Position numbers and translations under genes: made by a program. Shown one piece after another: positions 29,421 to 39,044 of a stretch of 64,000 nt of DNA. Origin of the DNA: JAKAWQ01 sp963745975 (GTDB lineage Bacteria > Pseudomonadota > Alphaproteobacteria > Acetobacterales > Acetobacteraceae); assembly GCA_963745975.1 (NCBI GenBank), contig CAVUZJ010000007.1, positions 186,001 through 250,000 of the forward strand, read 5' to 3'. The notes beneath the pieces are model-generated. The model had not been told where the DNA came from and did no database searches. It saw nothing but the letters and a program-made list of their open reading frames with translations. Position 1 is the first letter of the stretch, and each line of letters starts with the position of its first letter.

Positions 29421-29945
29421 ATGTCGACACTGGTTCTTGAGCTGAGGCAGGGTGAGGTCATGGTCGTCAACGGCGCGCCCATCCGCTTCCGCACCAAGTC
29501 GCGCATCGAGCTCACGGCCAAGGCACGCTTCCTCTTCGGCAAGCAGATCATGCCGCTTGCCGCGGCGGACAGCCCGGCCCGGCGCATCTATTTCGCGCTC
29601 CAATCCGCCTATATCGGCGTGGACGACGAGCGCACGCGCGGCCTCGCCTCGGCCCGCACTCTGGTCGCCGATTTCAAGGCGGCGACAACCTCGGCGCTCG
29701 CAGGCGAGATCCTCGACCGGGCGATCGCGGCCGCAGAGGCGGATGACTGCTATCAGGCGCTGAAGCTCGCGCGTCGCATCATCCGCCACGAGGACGCGGT
29801 GCTCGGCCGTGCGCCCACCACGGTCACCCATCGCGCCGACACCGCCGGGACCGCTCCGCCGCCTTCGTCCGGCGCCTGCGAGGGAGGCGGTCCCACATCC
29901 GGCGAAAGACCCGGAGCAAAGCCGAGGGAAAGGATGACGTTGTGA
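29421..29945 (+). CDS. flbT: flagellar biosynthesis repressor FlbT
   Basis: Alphaproteobacterial post-transcriptional regulator of flagellin mRNA. The first 130 residues carry the family pattern LELRQGEVMVVNGAPIRFRT and RARFLFGKQIM-like core (KARFLFGKQIMPLA). The protein is 174 residues; the extra 40 C-terminal residues are Pro/Gly-rich and unlike the usual 130-145-residue family. Its stop overlaps the GTG of flaF. In Caulobacter FlbT lowers flagellin translation and FlaF opposes it. Confidence 0.9.
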   Translation: MSTLVLELRQGEVMVVNGAPIRFRTKSRIELTAKARFLFGKQIMPLAAADSPARRIYFALQSAYIGVDDERTRGLASARTLVADFKAATTSALAGEILDRAIAAAEADDCYQALKLARRIIRHEDAVLGRAPTTVTHRADTAGTAPPPSSGACEGGGPTSGERPGAKPRERMTL

Positions 29946-30295
29946 GCACCGGAACGATGGCGGCGGGCCTGCGCGCCTATGGCGCGACCGCCGCGGGCCG
30001 CAGCCGTGGCGAGCACGAGGCGGACGTGTTCCGCCGCGCCAACGGCGCGCTTCGCGCCGCCCGCCATGGCGGGCGCTTGGATCAGGTGCGGGCGCTTTCC
30101 GACAACCGCCGCCTGTGGAGCGCGGTGCTGACGCTCGTCTACGATCCGGCAAGCAAGCTGCCGGCGAGCCTGCGCGGCGCCATCGCCTCCATCGGGCTCG
30201 CCGTCCAGCGCGAAGTCGACCGCGAAAGTCCCAATTTCGAATTTCTCATCGCCGTCAACGAGAACATCGCGGCCGGCCTCGCCGGCCAAGGCTGA
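29942..30295 (+). CDS. flaF: flagellar biosynthesis regulator FlaF
   Basis: A 117-residue FlaF-family protein with the typical AYG.TA start region (LRAYGATAAGRS). The core is RRLWSAVLTLVYDPASKLPA and the end is NENIAAGL. It acts with FlbT in controlling flagellin synthesis and export. It starts at a GTG overlapping the flbT stop by four bases, so the two are coupled. Confidence 0.9.
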   Translation: MSTGTMAAGLRAYGATAAGRSRGEHEADVFRRANGALRAARHGGRLDQVRALSDNRRLWSAVLTLVYDPASKLPASLRGAIASIGLAVQREVDRESPNFEFLIAVNENIAAGLAGQG

Positions 30296-30324
30296 TCCGG
30301 CAGGCTTCGGTCAAGGGCATCACG

Positions 30325-31194
30325 ATGGGCACGAGCATAACCAGCGGGATCGACTATGCCGCTCTGATCAGCCCCATCTCCAGCAGCGGCAGCAGCGAGG
30401 CGGGCGGCCTTCTCGACACGCTCTACGGCTACGGCACTTCCTCCACCGCCACCAGCGACACGAACCCCGTCGCGGCACTCGAGCAGGCCGAGCAGAACGA
30501 AACCCAGGACATCACGACGACCGCCGCCGAGCCCGAGGTGGCGCGCGCGATAAAAACCTTCACCGCGGCGGTGCAGACTGCGACCAGCCCCGCCCAGCTC
30601 CTCTCCAACCCGACCGTGATGCAGGTCCTGCTCACCGCCAACGGCCTCGCCGACCAGGTTCCCTACACCGCGCTCGCCCAGCAGACCCTGCTCTCCAATC
30701 CCGACGATCCCAACTCGCTCGTCAACCAGCTCGCGGATTCGAGCTGGCTTCCGGTCGTGCAGACCTACAATTTTGCGAACCAGGGCCTCTCCGTGATCCA
30801 GAACCCCTCGGTCATCCAGACGATCGCGAACGGGTACGCGGAATATACCTGGCTCTCCTCGCTCGATCAGATCACGCCGGGCCTCTCCAGCGCGCTTGCC
30901 TTCCGCTCCCAGGCCTCGAGCGTCACCTCGGTCGATCAGATCCTCGGCAGCGCGACCTTGTTCGACGTCGTCACCGGCGCGCTCGGCATCCCCGAGCAGA
31001 TCGTCTACCAGCCGCTCTCCGCGCAGGAGCAGGCGATCAGCTCCCGGCTCAATATCGCCGATCTTCAGAATCCGAAGTTCGTTCAGAACCTCATCGAACA
31101 ATATCTGGTCGCCCAGCAGGCGAGTGCTACGGCGAGCAACACCACGCCCAGCCTATCGGCGCTGGCGGTACAGGCGCAGGGCATCGTCGCCTGA
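30325..31194 (+). CDS. DUF1217-type flagellar-cluster protein
   Basis: A 289-residue protein resembling the DUF1217 family found in alphaproteobacterial flagellar clusters. Recurrent signs are the IKTFTAAVQTATSPAQLLSN segment, VMQVLLTANGL, NYADEIV-like blocks and LGIPEQIVYQPLSAQEQAI near the end. Its biochemical role is not known. It has no signal peptide or membrane helix. It follows flaF by 29 bases and is likely co-transcribed with the flbT-flaF pair. Confidence 0.7.
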   Translation: MGTSITSGIDYAALISPISSSGSSEAGGLLDTLYGYGTSSTATSDTNPVAALEQAEQNETQDITTTAAEPEVARAIKTFTAAVQTATSPAQLLSNPTVMQVLLTANGLADQVPYTALAQQTLLSNPDDPNSLVNQLADSSWLPVVQTYNFANQGLSVIQNPSVIQTIANGYAEYTWLSSLDQITPGLSSALAFRSQASSVTSVDQILGSATLFDVVTGALGIPEQIVYQPLSAQEQAISSRLNIADLQNPKFVQNLIEQYLVAQQASATASNTTPSLSALAVQAQGIVA

Positions 31195-31233
31195 CCCGCG
31201 CCGCCGCGCGGCACGGCTCAAAAGGAGCCAAGC

Positions 31234-32619
31234 ATGGACGCCGCATCCCCATCCCCTGAACCCGAACGCCTGGCCGACGCGGTGCGGCGAATGCTGCGCG
31301 CCGCGCGGCCGGCGGCGGCGCGGCCGCTGCTCACCGCGTTCGAACGAATGGCGCCGCAAAGCCCCGAGCTCGCCGAGCTCGCGAGCGGCCTCGCGGCCGC
31401 CGAAGGAAATTTCCCCGAAGCGATCGCGGTTCTCGATCGCGGGCTCGCGCTCGCGCCGGCAAACGCGACGTTGCGCAAGGCGCGCGCGGGCCTCCGGAGC
31501 CGCACCGGCGACGCGCGAGGCGCGCTGCGCGACGCGGCCGAGGCGGTGATCGCCGCACCCGCGGACGCCGCGGCGAAGGCGCTCCTCGGCCTTCTGTTGT
31601 TGGAGGCCGGTAAGCTCGCCCCCGCACGCGCCTGCCTCGCCGAAGCGGTCGCGATGGAACCGGCAAATCCGCGCTTTCGCATCGGACTCGCCGAAGTCGC
31701 AAGCCGCGCCGGCGCGCCCGCGCTCGCGCGCGCCACGCTCGAGGAAGCCATCGCGCGCGCTCCCGCCCGGCCCGATCTGCGCGCGGCCGCCGTCCGCGCC
31801 GCCCTCTCCGCCGGCGATCGCTCCGCGGCGGAGCGCCTCGCCGAGGCGGCGCGGCGCGACGGCGCCGCCAACGCGTCCGTGCTCCGCCTTCTCGCGCAAG
31901 CCGCCGCTTCAGAGGGCCGCACCGAAGCCGCCGCCGCCGCCCTTGCCGCCGCCTGGAAGCTCGAGCCCGCCAATCCCGCGCTCCGCCATTTCGCAGCCGC
32001 CGCCGGCCTGCTCCCTGCACCCGATCGCGCCCCGATCGAGGTCCTCGGCACGCGCTTCCGCTCCGCCCGCGTGCCCGGCCTCCTCCGCGCCGCAATCCTC
32101 GCCCACGCCGCTCCGCCTTCGGGCGCGCATCTCGGTCCCGTGCTCGATCTCGGCTGCGGCCCCGGCCTCGCCGCCGTCGCGCTCTCGGATCTCCCGCTCG
32201 GCCCGTTCATCGGCGTGGAAGTCGCCCCCGCCATGCCCGCTCTCTCCCGCAGCCTCTACGCCGAGCTGCATGACGCCGACCCGATCGCCTTCCTTACCGA
32301 CGATCAACGCTCTTTTCCCCTTATCCTCGCCGCGGACCTCCTCAACTGGCTCGGCCCGCTCGATCCCGTGTTCGCCGCCATAGCGCCTCGCCTCGCCCTG
32401 CACGGCGCCCTCATCCTCTCGCTCAATTCCATCCCTCAGCCGCTCGCCGCGCATCGCGAATGGCGCCTCCTCCCGGACGGCCACTACGCCCACACGCAAG
32501 CCGCTCTGGAACGCGCCGCGCGCGCGGCCGGCCTCGTTCCCCGCCTCGTCCGCACCGAAAACAACCCTTCTATTATCGAAACAATATCCGTCCTCGGCCA
32601 CGCCACCAATGCACGCTGA
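31234..32619 (+). CDS. TPR-containing SAM-dependent methyltransferase
   Basis: A 461-residue fusion. The first 270 residues are Ala-rich TPR-like helical pairs, and the C-terminal half is a class I methyltransferase with the SAM loop VLDLGCGPGLAAVALS. Such TPR-methyltransferases sit beside TPR-glycosyltransferases and may modify the same protein or glycan. Its last 11 bases overlap the next gene, showing an operon. The methyl acceptor is unknown; a flagellin glycan is inferred from position. Confidence 0.8.
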   Translation: MDAASPSPEPERLADAVRRMLRAARPAAARPLLTAFERMAPQSPELAELASGLAAAEGNFPEAIAVLDRGLALAPANATLRKARAGLRSRTGDARGALRDAAEAVIAAPADAAAKALLGLLLLEAGKLAPARACLAEAVAMEPANPRFRIGLAEVASRAGAPALARATLEEAIARAPARPDLRAAAVRAALSAGDRSAAERLAEAARRDGAANASVLRLLAQAAASEGRTEAAAAALAAAWKLEPANPALRHFAAAAGLLPAPDRAPIEVLGTRFRSARVPGLLRAAILAHAAPPSGAHLGPVLDLGCGPGLAAVALSDLPLGPFIGVEVAPAMPALSRSLYAELHDADPIAFLTDDQRSFPLILAADLLNWLGPLDPVFAAIAPRLALHGALILSLNSIPQPLAAHREWRLLPDGHYAHTQAALERAARAAGLVPRLVRTENNPSIIETISVLGHATNAR

Positions 32620-34645
32620 AACCGCGCTCGCCGACGCAGCCGCACTGCTCGCGCGAGACGGCCGCGCCTCAACCCGCACGCGCGCGCGCAAGCTGCTCCG
32701 GGACGCCTGCCGCACCGCCCCCGATCGCGCGGAGCTCTGGGACGCGCTCGGCCTCGTCGCCGTCAAGGACGCGGACTGGAACGCAGCACTCGGCGCCTTC
32801 GCGGAGGCGGGCCGGATCGCACCCGCCACGCTCGCCTTCGCGCTCCACCGCGTCGAGGCCGCCTCCTGCGCCGGCAGCGGCGCGGCGGAGCTCGGTCGCC
32901 TCGCGCTCGCCATCGCCCTCAACCCTCTCGACGTCGTTCCCCTCGCCGCGCGCGGCGTGTTGCTCGCCGTCCTCGGCAGCGAGGACGAGGCCATCGACAC
33001 GCTCACCGCGGCCTCGCTCCTCGCGCCGGGCACCGCGGAGATCCACGCCCTGCTCGGCGGCCGCTTGGCCGACGCCGGCCGCCTCGACGAGGCGGAAGAA
33101 GCGGTGCGCCAGGGGCTCGCGCTCGCCGCGCCCAAGCCCGATCTCCGCAACACGCTCGGCGCCATCCTGATGCGCCGCTACCGCCACGGCGCCGCGTACG
33201 ACGAGCTCGCCGCGCTGATCGCGGAGCACGGGCCAGCAACCGTCCCTCTCTGCAATCTCGCCTCGGCCGCCAGCTCCCTCGGCCGCCAGGAGGAAAGCGA
33301 AGCTCTCCTCCGCGACGCGCTCGCCCGCGCGTCCGACGCCCCGCTCCCCTGGCGCACGCTCTGCAACACGCTCCCCTACCGGGACGGCATCACCGCCGCC
33401 GAGCTCCTCGCCACCGCGCGCGCCTACTCCGAGCGCCTTCCACGCAGCCCTCTACCCGCAGCCTTCTCCATCCCACCCGATCCCTCCCGCCGCCTCAGAA
33501 TCGGCCTGCTCTCCGGCTCGCTCCGCGTCCATCCCGTCGGCTGGCTCACGATCGCCGGCCTCGAAATGCTCGATCGCGCGGAATTCGCGCTGATCGGCCT
33601 CTCCGGCTCCAAAGCGAACGATATGATCGCGCGCCGCTTCCACGCCGCCTGCGAGGAATGGCACGCCATCAGCCAATTCGACGACGCGTCCCTCGCCCAC
33701 GAAATCCGCCGCCTCGCGATCGACATCGTCATCGATCTCGGCGGCTACGGCGATTCCGGCCGCATGCCCGCACTCGCCCATCGTGCCGCGCCCGTGCAGA
33801 TCAAATGGGTCGGCATGCAGAACCACAGCACGGGCCTCCCCGAGATCGACTGGTTCCTCACCGACCGATGGGAAACCCCCGAGGGCTACGACCCCCTCTA
33901 TACCGAACGCCTGCTGCGCATGCCCGACGGATACATCTGCTACAGCCCGCCGCCCTACGCGCCGGATGTCTCGCCCCTACCGGCGCTCGCCTCCGGCCAC
34001 GTCACCTTCGGCTGCCTCAACAACCTCGCCAAGATCACCCCGCGCGTCATCGCCACCTGGTCTCGCATCCTCGCGCGCGTCCCTCGCTCGCGCCTCCTCC
34101 TCAAAACCCACCAGTTCGCCGAAGCTTCCGTCGTCGAGGAGGTCACCGCACGCTTCGCCCAACACGGCATCGCCACCGATCGGCTGATCCTCGCCGGCGC
34201 CTCGCCCCATCGCGAGTTCCTCGCCGAATACGCGCGCGTCGATCTCCAGCTCGATCCGTTTCCCTATTCCGGCGGCCTCACCACCTGCGAAGCACTCTGG
34301 ATGGGCGTGCCAACCATCACCCTGCCCGGCGATACCTTCTCCTCCCGCCACTCCCTGAGCCACCTCTCCAACGCCGGCCTCGAAGACTGGGCCGCCCACG
34401 ACCTCGCCGATTACGAAACGCTCGCCATCGCCAAAGCCTCCGACCTCCCAACACTCGCGCGCCTGCGCAACCAACTGCGCACACAAGTCGCCGCAAGCCC
34501 GCTCTGCGACGCACCACGCTTCGGACGCAACCTCGGCCAGGCCCTGCGCTTCGCCTGGACGAAGCAAAGACCAGGGGGACGCTGTCCCCCTGGACCCCCT
34601 GCCAGGAGCTGGGCTCCTGGACCCCATTCCTTTGGCGGGCGCTGA
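32609..34645 (+). CDS. TPR O-linked GlcNAc transferase-like glycosyltransferase (GT41)
   Basis: About 678 residues. An N-terminal TPR solenoid (about 1-270) is followed by a GT41 catalytic part similar to OGT/SPINDLY. Recognised are HPVGWLTIAGLEMLDR, DIVIDLGGYGDSGRM, APVQIKWVGMQNHSTGLPEI, TFGCLNNLAKITPRVIATWS and DPFPYSGGLTTCEALWMGVP, plus SRHSLSHLSNAGLEDWAA. In bacteria these enzymes put sugars on Ser/Thr, often of flagellin. The last 25 or so residues (after ALRFAWTK) are encoded by an inserted hairpin repeat, so the natural C-terminus has been replaced. Confidence 0.87.
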   Translation: MHAETALADAAALLARDGRASTRTRARKLLRDACRTAPDRAELWDALGLVAVKDADWNAALGAFAEAGRIAPATLAFALHRVEAASCAGSGAAELGRLALAIALNPLDVVPLAARGVLLAVLGSEDEAIDTLTAASLLAPGTAEIHALLGGRLADAGRLDEAEEAVRQGLALAAPKPDLRNTLGAILMRRYRHGAAYDELAALIAEHGPATVPLCNLASAASSLGRQEESEALLRDALARASDAPLPWRTLCNTLPYRDGITAAELLATARAYSERLPRSPLPAAFSIPPDPSRRLRIGLLSGSLRVHPVGWLTIAGLEMLDRAEFALIGLSGSKANDMIARRFHAACEEWHAISQFDDASLAHEIRRLAIDIVIDLGGYGDSGRMPALAHRAAPVQIKWVGMQNHSTGLPEIDWFLTDRWETPEGYDPLYTERLLRMPDGYICYSPPPYAPDVSPLPALASGHVTFGCLNNLAKITPRVIATWSRILARVPRSRLLLKTHQFAEASVVEEVTARFAQHGIATDRLILAGASPHREFLAEYARVDLQLDPFPYSGGLTTCEALWMGVPTITLPGDTFSSRHSLSHLSNAGLEDWAAHDLADYETLAIAKASDLPTLARLRNQLRTQVAASPLCDAPRFGRNLGQALRFAWTKQRPGGRCPPGPPARSWAPGPHSFGGR

Positions 34646-34766
34646 GAGCGGTTTGGGCGCTTGCGCAACGCGCAAGCGCCCAAACCGCTCTCAGCGCCCG
34701 CCAAAACGAAAGGGTTCCAAGGGCTCAGCCCTTGGCGGGGGTTCCAAGGGGGCAGAGCCCCCTTGG
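34571..34766. repeat. composite hairpin element with a 36-bp-arm palindrome
   Basis: Two small hairpins (34571-34593, 34602-34620), a huge perfect palindrome (arms 34631-34666 and 34670-34705, loop AAC), then two more hairpins (34717-34735, 34744-34766). Left linkers read ACCCC and right linkers GGGGTT, so the halves are mirror images, as in the element at 6434-6556. It overlaps the 3' end of the GT41 gene and the 5' end of the next TPR gene. Confidence 0.85.
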
Positions 34767-34772
34767 CCTTCC

Positions 34773-36320
34773 TTGCGCGCGGCGCTGGCGGCGATCGAGG
34801 CCGGGCGTTTTGCCGAGGCGGTCGGTGTGTGCGCGGCGCTGCTTGCGGAAAATCCCGCCGAGATCGACGCGACGTGTTTGCTGGGGTTGGCGCGTGGCGC
34901 GCGGGGCGAGGTCGATGCGGCGGCGGTTCTGCTCGATCGTGTCGCGCGGGCCCGGCCCAATCATGCTCATCCGTGCCGCGATTTGGCCGAGCTTCTGGAG
35001 CGAAGGGGGGAGGGGGCGCGGGCGAGCGCGCAGTACCGGGCTGCGCTCGCGCTTGCGCCGGAGGATGGAAGGCTCAGGCGCGCGTTCGCCCGTCACTTGC
35101 TGGCGCGGGGCGATGCGGCGGGTGCCGTCGAGGTTGTCGATGCGGGCGGCGACGCGGCGAGCCAGGAAATTCTCGGCCTCGCTTGGGCCGAGCTCGGCGA
35201 ATTCGGTGTGGCGGTGGAACATTTCCGCCGCCTTGTCGCGCTTGATCCGCGTCCGGCGCCCGGCTGGTCGAATCTCGGCATGATGCTGAAGGTCGAGGGA
35301 CGGTTCGAGGAGGCTGTGGCCGCGCATGATGAAGCGGTGGCGCGGGCACCTCAGGATCCGCAGATCCGCGTCAACCGTGCCGTCGCCTTGCTGCATGCCG
35401 GCCGTTTCGCCGAGGCATGGCAGGACTATGAGTGGCGTTTGCGGTTGCCCGGTCATCAGGGCCTCCCGTTGGAGGCACTGCTTCCGTCGCTCGAAAGCGT
35501 TGCCGGCCGCATTGTCCTGCTCGTGCACGAAGAAGGCTTCGGCGATACGTTGCAATTCGTGCGTTATGCGCCGCTGCTTGCAGCGCGCGGCGCGCGTGTG
35601 CTGCTCGCGGTGCCGCGCCCGCTGGCGCGCCTGCTCGCGCAGGTGGGGCAGGTCGTCGCGATGGATGAGGAGCTGCCTTCGTTCGATTATCATTGTCCGT
35701 TCTTTAGCCTCCCGCGCGCCTTCGCGACCACGCTCGAGACGATTCCGGCGCAGATCCCCTATCTCCGTGCCGATCCCGCTTTGGCCGCCGCCTGGGCGCA
35801 GCACCTGCCGCCGGCGCGCGGGCTGCGTGTCGGCCTTGTCTGGGCCGGGTAGGCGCGCCCCTGGCTGCGTGGCTTTGCCACGCTCGATGCCAGGCGCAGC
35901 CTCACGCTTGCCGAATTCGCGCCGCTCGCGGAGATTCCAGGCATCGAATTCGTCAGCCTCCAGAAGGGCGAGAAGGCGCACGAGGCGGCATCGCCGCCGG
36001 CCGGCCTTGCGCTCTTCGATCCGATGCCGGACGTGGAGGATTTCGCCGACACGGCAGCCGTCGTCGCCAATCTCGATCTCGTCGTCAGCGTCGACACTTC
36101 GGTTGTCCATCTGGCCGGCGCCTTGGGCAAGCCCGTGTTCCTGCTCGATCGCTACGATAATTGTTGGCGCTGGCTCAGCGTGCGGCCCGACAGCCCCTGG
36201 TATCCGGGGCTCACGATCTTCCGCCAGGATCGGCCGGGCGATTGGTCCGGTCCGCTGCGGCGCGTCGCGGACGCGCTGCATGAAGCTTCGATTAATTCTT
36301 CCGCAACGCCTCGCCGCTAA
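34773..36320 (+). pseudogene. TPR glycosyltransferase (GT9-like), interrupted by in-frame TAG
   Basis: One reading frame codes for a TPR domain followed by a heptosyltransferase-like domain, but a TAG at 35850-35852 cuts it right after RVGLVWAG. The same frame goes on with ARPWLRGFATLDARRSLTLA and the nucleotide-sugar region NLDLVVSVDTSVVHLAGALG, ending at 36320. A related protein at 39900-41705 reads through the same place with a sense codon. The start is unclear because the hairpin element has replaced the upstream part; a TTG at 34773 is the first frame position outside it. The truncated 360-residue product would lack half of the catalytic domain. Confidence 0.75.
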
Positions 36321-36366
36321 TTTTGGAGCGCTCCCTTGTCTGTTGCGCCGAACGGAGAAAATCGCC

Positions 36367-37449
36367 GTGACCTCGCGCCCGGCCGTCGACGTCAACTTGT
36401 TCGTCCATAACGGTGCGGCGTTCGTCGGCCCGGTGATCGAGAGCGTTCTCGCGCAGACCTGGCCCGCACTTCGCATCACCCTCATCGACGACGGATCGGC
36501 CGACGCAACGCCCGCGATCCTCGCGGGGTATGAAGCGCGCCTGCCCGCCATCCGCGTCCGGCGCCTCTCATGCAACGGCGGAGCGGTCGCCGCCTTCCAG
36601 CGCGCCTTCTGGTCCGGAGACGCGGACTTCGTCATGCCGAAATCGGCGGACGATCTGATCGCCCCGGACTTCGTCGAGAAAACAATGGAGGTCCTGCTCA
36701 CCCATCCGGAATGCGCGATGTGCCACGCGGCGGGACTTGTGTTTCGCGGCGAAGCGAAGGTGCAGAGCCTCTACCCGGCCGAGCATCGCCTTTCGGCGCT
36801 CGGCGCGGACCCTGTGGCCCGCGCGATCGCCGCCATGCGCACCTACACGAGCTCGCCGGGCTTCTGGGGCGTCTATCGCCGCAGCGCCGTCGATCGGCTC
36901 GCGCCCATCGCCTACCGCGCCGGCTGGGATCATGTGCTGCTCGCAGAGCTCGCCCTCTACGGAGAGATCCGCCACGTGCCCGAGATTCTCTACTGGCGGC
37001 GCGACGGCGGCCGCCCGGTCGCCGAGCTGGCGCGCCGGGCGACGCTCGCGGCCAACCGCTTCATTCCGCTCGAGAGCGCGCTCGCGGAGCAGCGCTGGCG
37101 CACCCCGCTCATCACCACCGCCTATGCCCATCTCGAAAACTTTGCGGTGGCGCGCATCGATACGGCGAGCCGTGCGCATCTGATGACGGTCGTGCCTTCG
37201 ATCTTCCGCAATCGCTGGCTCCCGCTCCTGCTCGCCGAGGCGGCCTCGCTCCGCCGGGCAGTTCCCGCCCTGCTCGGCGCGATCGAAAGCCTCACGCCTC
37301 CGCTCGTCGCGTGGGCCGCAGCCGAGCTCGCGCAAACCCTTCTCGCCGCGCAGGCGATCGTCCCGGAGGCGGATTTTTCGGCCGTGTTCCACGAGATTTC
37401 GGCACTCGCGTCAGGCCCGCGAGAGCAAGCCTGCATGGTCGCAGTGTGA
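36367..37449 (+). CDS. glycosyltransferase family 2
   Basis: A 360-residue GT-A fold enzyme. The N-terminal NLFVHNGAAFVGPVIESVLA, ITLIDDGSADATPAILAG and the D-x-D-like ADDLIAPDF segment are typical of GT2. The extra 150 C-terminal residues are helical without a known name. The GTG at 36367 has GGAG about nine bases upstream. It could add a sugar to the flagellin glycan or to an exopolysaccharide. It follows the interrupted TPR gene by 46 bases. Confidence 0.85.
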   Translation: MTSRPAVDVNLFVHNGAAFVGPVIESVLAQTWPALRITLIDDGSADATPAILAGYEARLPAIRVRRLSCNGGAVAAFQRAFWSGDADFVMPKSADDLIAPDFVEKTMEVLLTHPECAMCHAAGLVFRGEAKVQSLYPAEHRLSALGADPVARAIAAMRTYTSSPGFWGVYRRSAVDRLAPIAYRAGWDHVLLAELALYGEIRHVPEILYWRRDGGRPVAELARRATLAANRFIPLESALAEQRWRTPLITTAYAHLENFAVARIDTASRAHLMTVVPSIFRNRWLPLLLAEAASLRRAVPALLGAIESLTPPLVAWAAAELAQTLLAAQAIVPEADFSAVFHEISALASGPREQACMVAV

Positions 37450-37462
37450 TCGGGTCATAACG

Positions 37463-38032
37463 ATGGACCTATCTCTCGCTTCCGTTTCCGAACCGAGGCT
37501 GCACATCGGCTGCGGCACGAAAATTCTCCCGGGCTGGATCAACATCGACCGTACCGCGCGCGCCCCCGGCGTGGTGACCGACATCGACCCGACGGCGCTG
37601 CCTTTCCCCGACGGATCGGTGGCTTCGATCCTGGCCGAGCACGTGCTGGAGCACCTGACCTTCGCCGAGGAGCGCGCCGTGTGGCAGGAGCTCGCGCGCG
37701 TCCTGCGCCCCGGCGGGGAGCTCGTCATCGAGGTGCCGGACTTTGGCTGGGTGTGCAAAACGTTCCTCGAGGCGACCGACGACTGGCGCGACTTCTACAT
37801 CGTCGGCCACCGGGATCATTACGCGGGCTGCGGCCGCGCGCTCGATCAGCGATGGGGCATCCTTCAGACGATGTTCTTCGGCAACCAGAACGGGCCTGGC
37901 CAGTTCCACCACTCTTCGTACACCGAAGGAAAGATCCACGCCCTCGGGCGTGCCCTCGGCTTCTCCTCCGTCGCGGTCGAGCGAGCGTTCAACAAGGGCG
38001 GGCAATGCCTGCGCGCCACCCTCACCCTTTGA
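37463..38032 (+). CDS. class I SAM-dependent methyltransferase
   Basis: A 189-residue methyltransferase. It begins with the SAM-binding loop LHIGCGTKILPGWINIDR and has LPFPDGSVASILAEHVLEHL and RVLRPGGELVIEVPDF. This subgroup is common in surface polysaccharide clusters, where it methylates sugars or nucleotide sugars. It is followed 10 bases later by an epimerase gene. Acceptor unknown. Confidence 0.85.
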   Translation: MDLSLASVSEPRLHIGCGTKILPGWINIDRTARAPGVVTDIDPTALPFPDGSVASILAEHVLEHLTFAEERAVWQELARVLRPGGELVIEVPDFGWVCKTFLEATDDWRDFYIVGHRDHYAGCGRALDQRWGILQTMFFGNQNGPGQFHHSSYTEGKIHALGRALGFSSVAVERAFNKGGQCLRATLTL

Positions 38033-38042
38033 GGCCAACGGG

Positions 38043-39044
38043 ATGCGCGTCTTCATCACCGGAATCGCAGGCTTCCTCGGCAGCCATCTCGCCGAGCGGC
38101 TTCTGGCTGCGGGGCACGAGGTCGTCGGGTGCGACAGCCTGATCGGCGGCGAGCTTCTGAACGTTCCCCCCGACGCGATCTTCCATCAGTCCGACTGCCG
38201 CGACTTCAACGCCATGGAAAAGGGGATGCGCGGCGTCGAGCTGGTCTACCACTGCGCCGCCACCGCCTATGAGGGGCTTTCGGTCTTCTCGCCGGCGATG
38301 ATCATGGACAATGTCCTGACCGGCTCGACCGCGGTGTTCTCCGCCGCCATCGCGAATGGCGCGCGCCGCATCGTGTTCTGCAGCTCGATGGCGCGCTACG
38401 GCGCCAGCAAGGTGCCCTTCCGGGAAAATCTCTCGCCGCGCCCGCAGGATCCGTACGGCATCGCCAAGCTGGCCGCCGAGCAGGCGCTGATCCAGCTCGC
38501 CCGGGTGCACGGCTTCGAGTACGCGATCGCGGTGCCCCACAATATCATCGGCCGGCGCCAGAAATTCGACGATCCCTATCGCAACGTCGCCAGCATCATG
38601 GCCAATCTCATGCTGCAGGGCCGTGAGCCCTATATCTATGGCGATGGCGAGCAGCAGCGCTGCTTCAGCCACGTCGATGATTGTCTCTCCTCCCTGCTCG
38701 CGATGGGGCTCACCGATCGCGGCGTCGGCGAGGTCGTGAATATCGGTCCGGACGAGGAGTTCGTCTCGGTCAACGCTCTCTTTCGCAGGCTCAAGGGCAT
38801 CACGGGATTCGAAGGCCAGGCGATCCATCTCGCCGACCGTCCGGCCGAGGTGAAGCACGCCTGGTGCAGTAGCGAGAAGGCGCGGGCGCTGCTCGGCTAT
38901 CGCACGACGCGCACGCTCGATGAGGGTCTCCGCGATGTCGTCGCCCACATCGAAACGGTCGGCCCGCGCCGCTTCCGCTATCACCTCGAGATCGAGATCA
39001 ACAACGCGCGCACGCCTCGCACCTGGACGGAGCGGCTGATGTGA
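38043..39044 (+). CDS. NAD-dependent epimerase/dehydratase
   Basis: A 333-residue extended SDR enzyme. It has the N-terminal TGIAGFLGSHLAERLLAAGH cofactor motif and a catalytic Y-x-x-x-K in DPYGIAKLAAEQ. The C-terminal part binds nucleotide sugar. It probably converts UDP- or GDP-sugars for the local glycan. The stop overlaps the next gene's GTG by four bases. Confidence 0.87.
   Translation: MRVFITGIAGFLGSHLAERLLAAGHEVVGCDSLIGGELLNVPPDAIFHQSDCRDFNAMEKGMRGVELVYHCAATAYEGLSVFSPAMIMDNVLTGSTAVFSAAIANGARRIVFCSSMARYGASKVPFRENLSPRPQDPYGIAKLAAEQALIQLARVHGFEYAIAVPHNIIGRRQKFDDPYRNVASIMANLMLQGREPYIYGDGEQQRCFSHVDDCLSSLLAMGLTDRGVGEVVNIGPDEEFVSVNALFRRLKGITGFEGQAIHLADRPAEVKHAWCSSEKARALLGYRTTRTLDEGLRDVVAHIETVGPRRFRYHLEIEINNARTPRTWTERLM

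Noticed and set aside
30139..31101. Minus-strand frame opposite the DUF1217 gene
   Set aside because: Shadow frame; the plus-strand protein has a family pattern and operon context.
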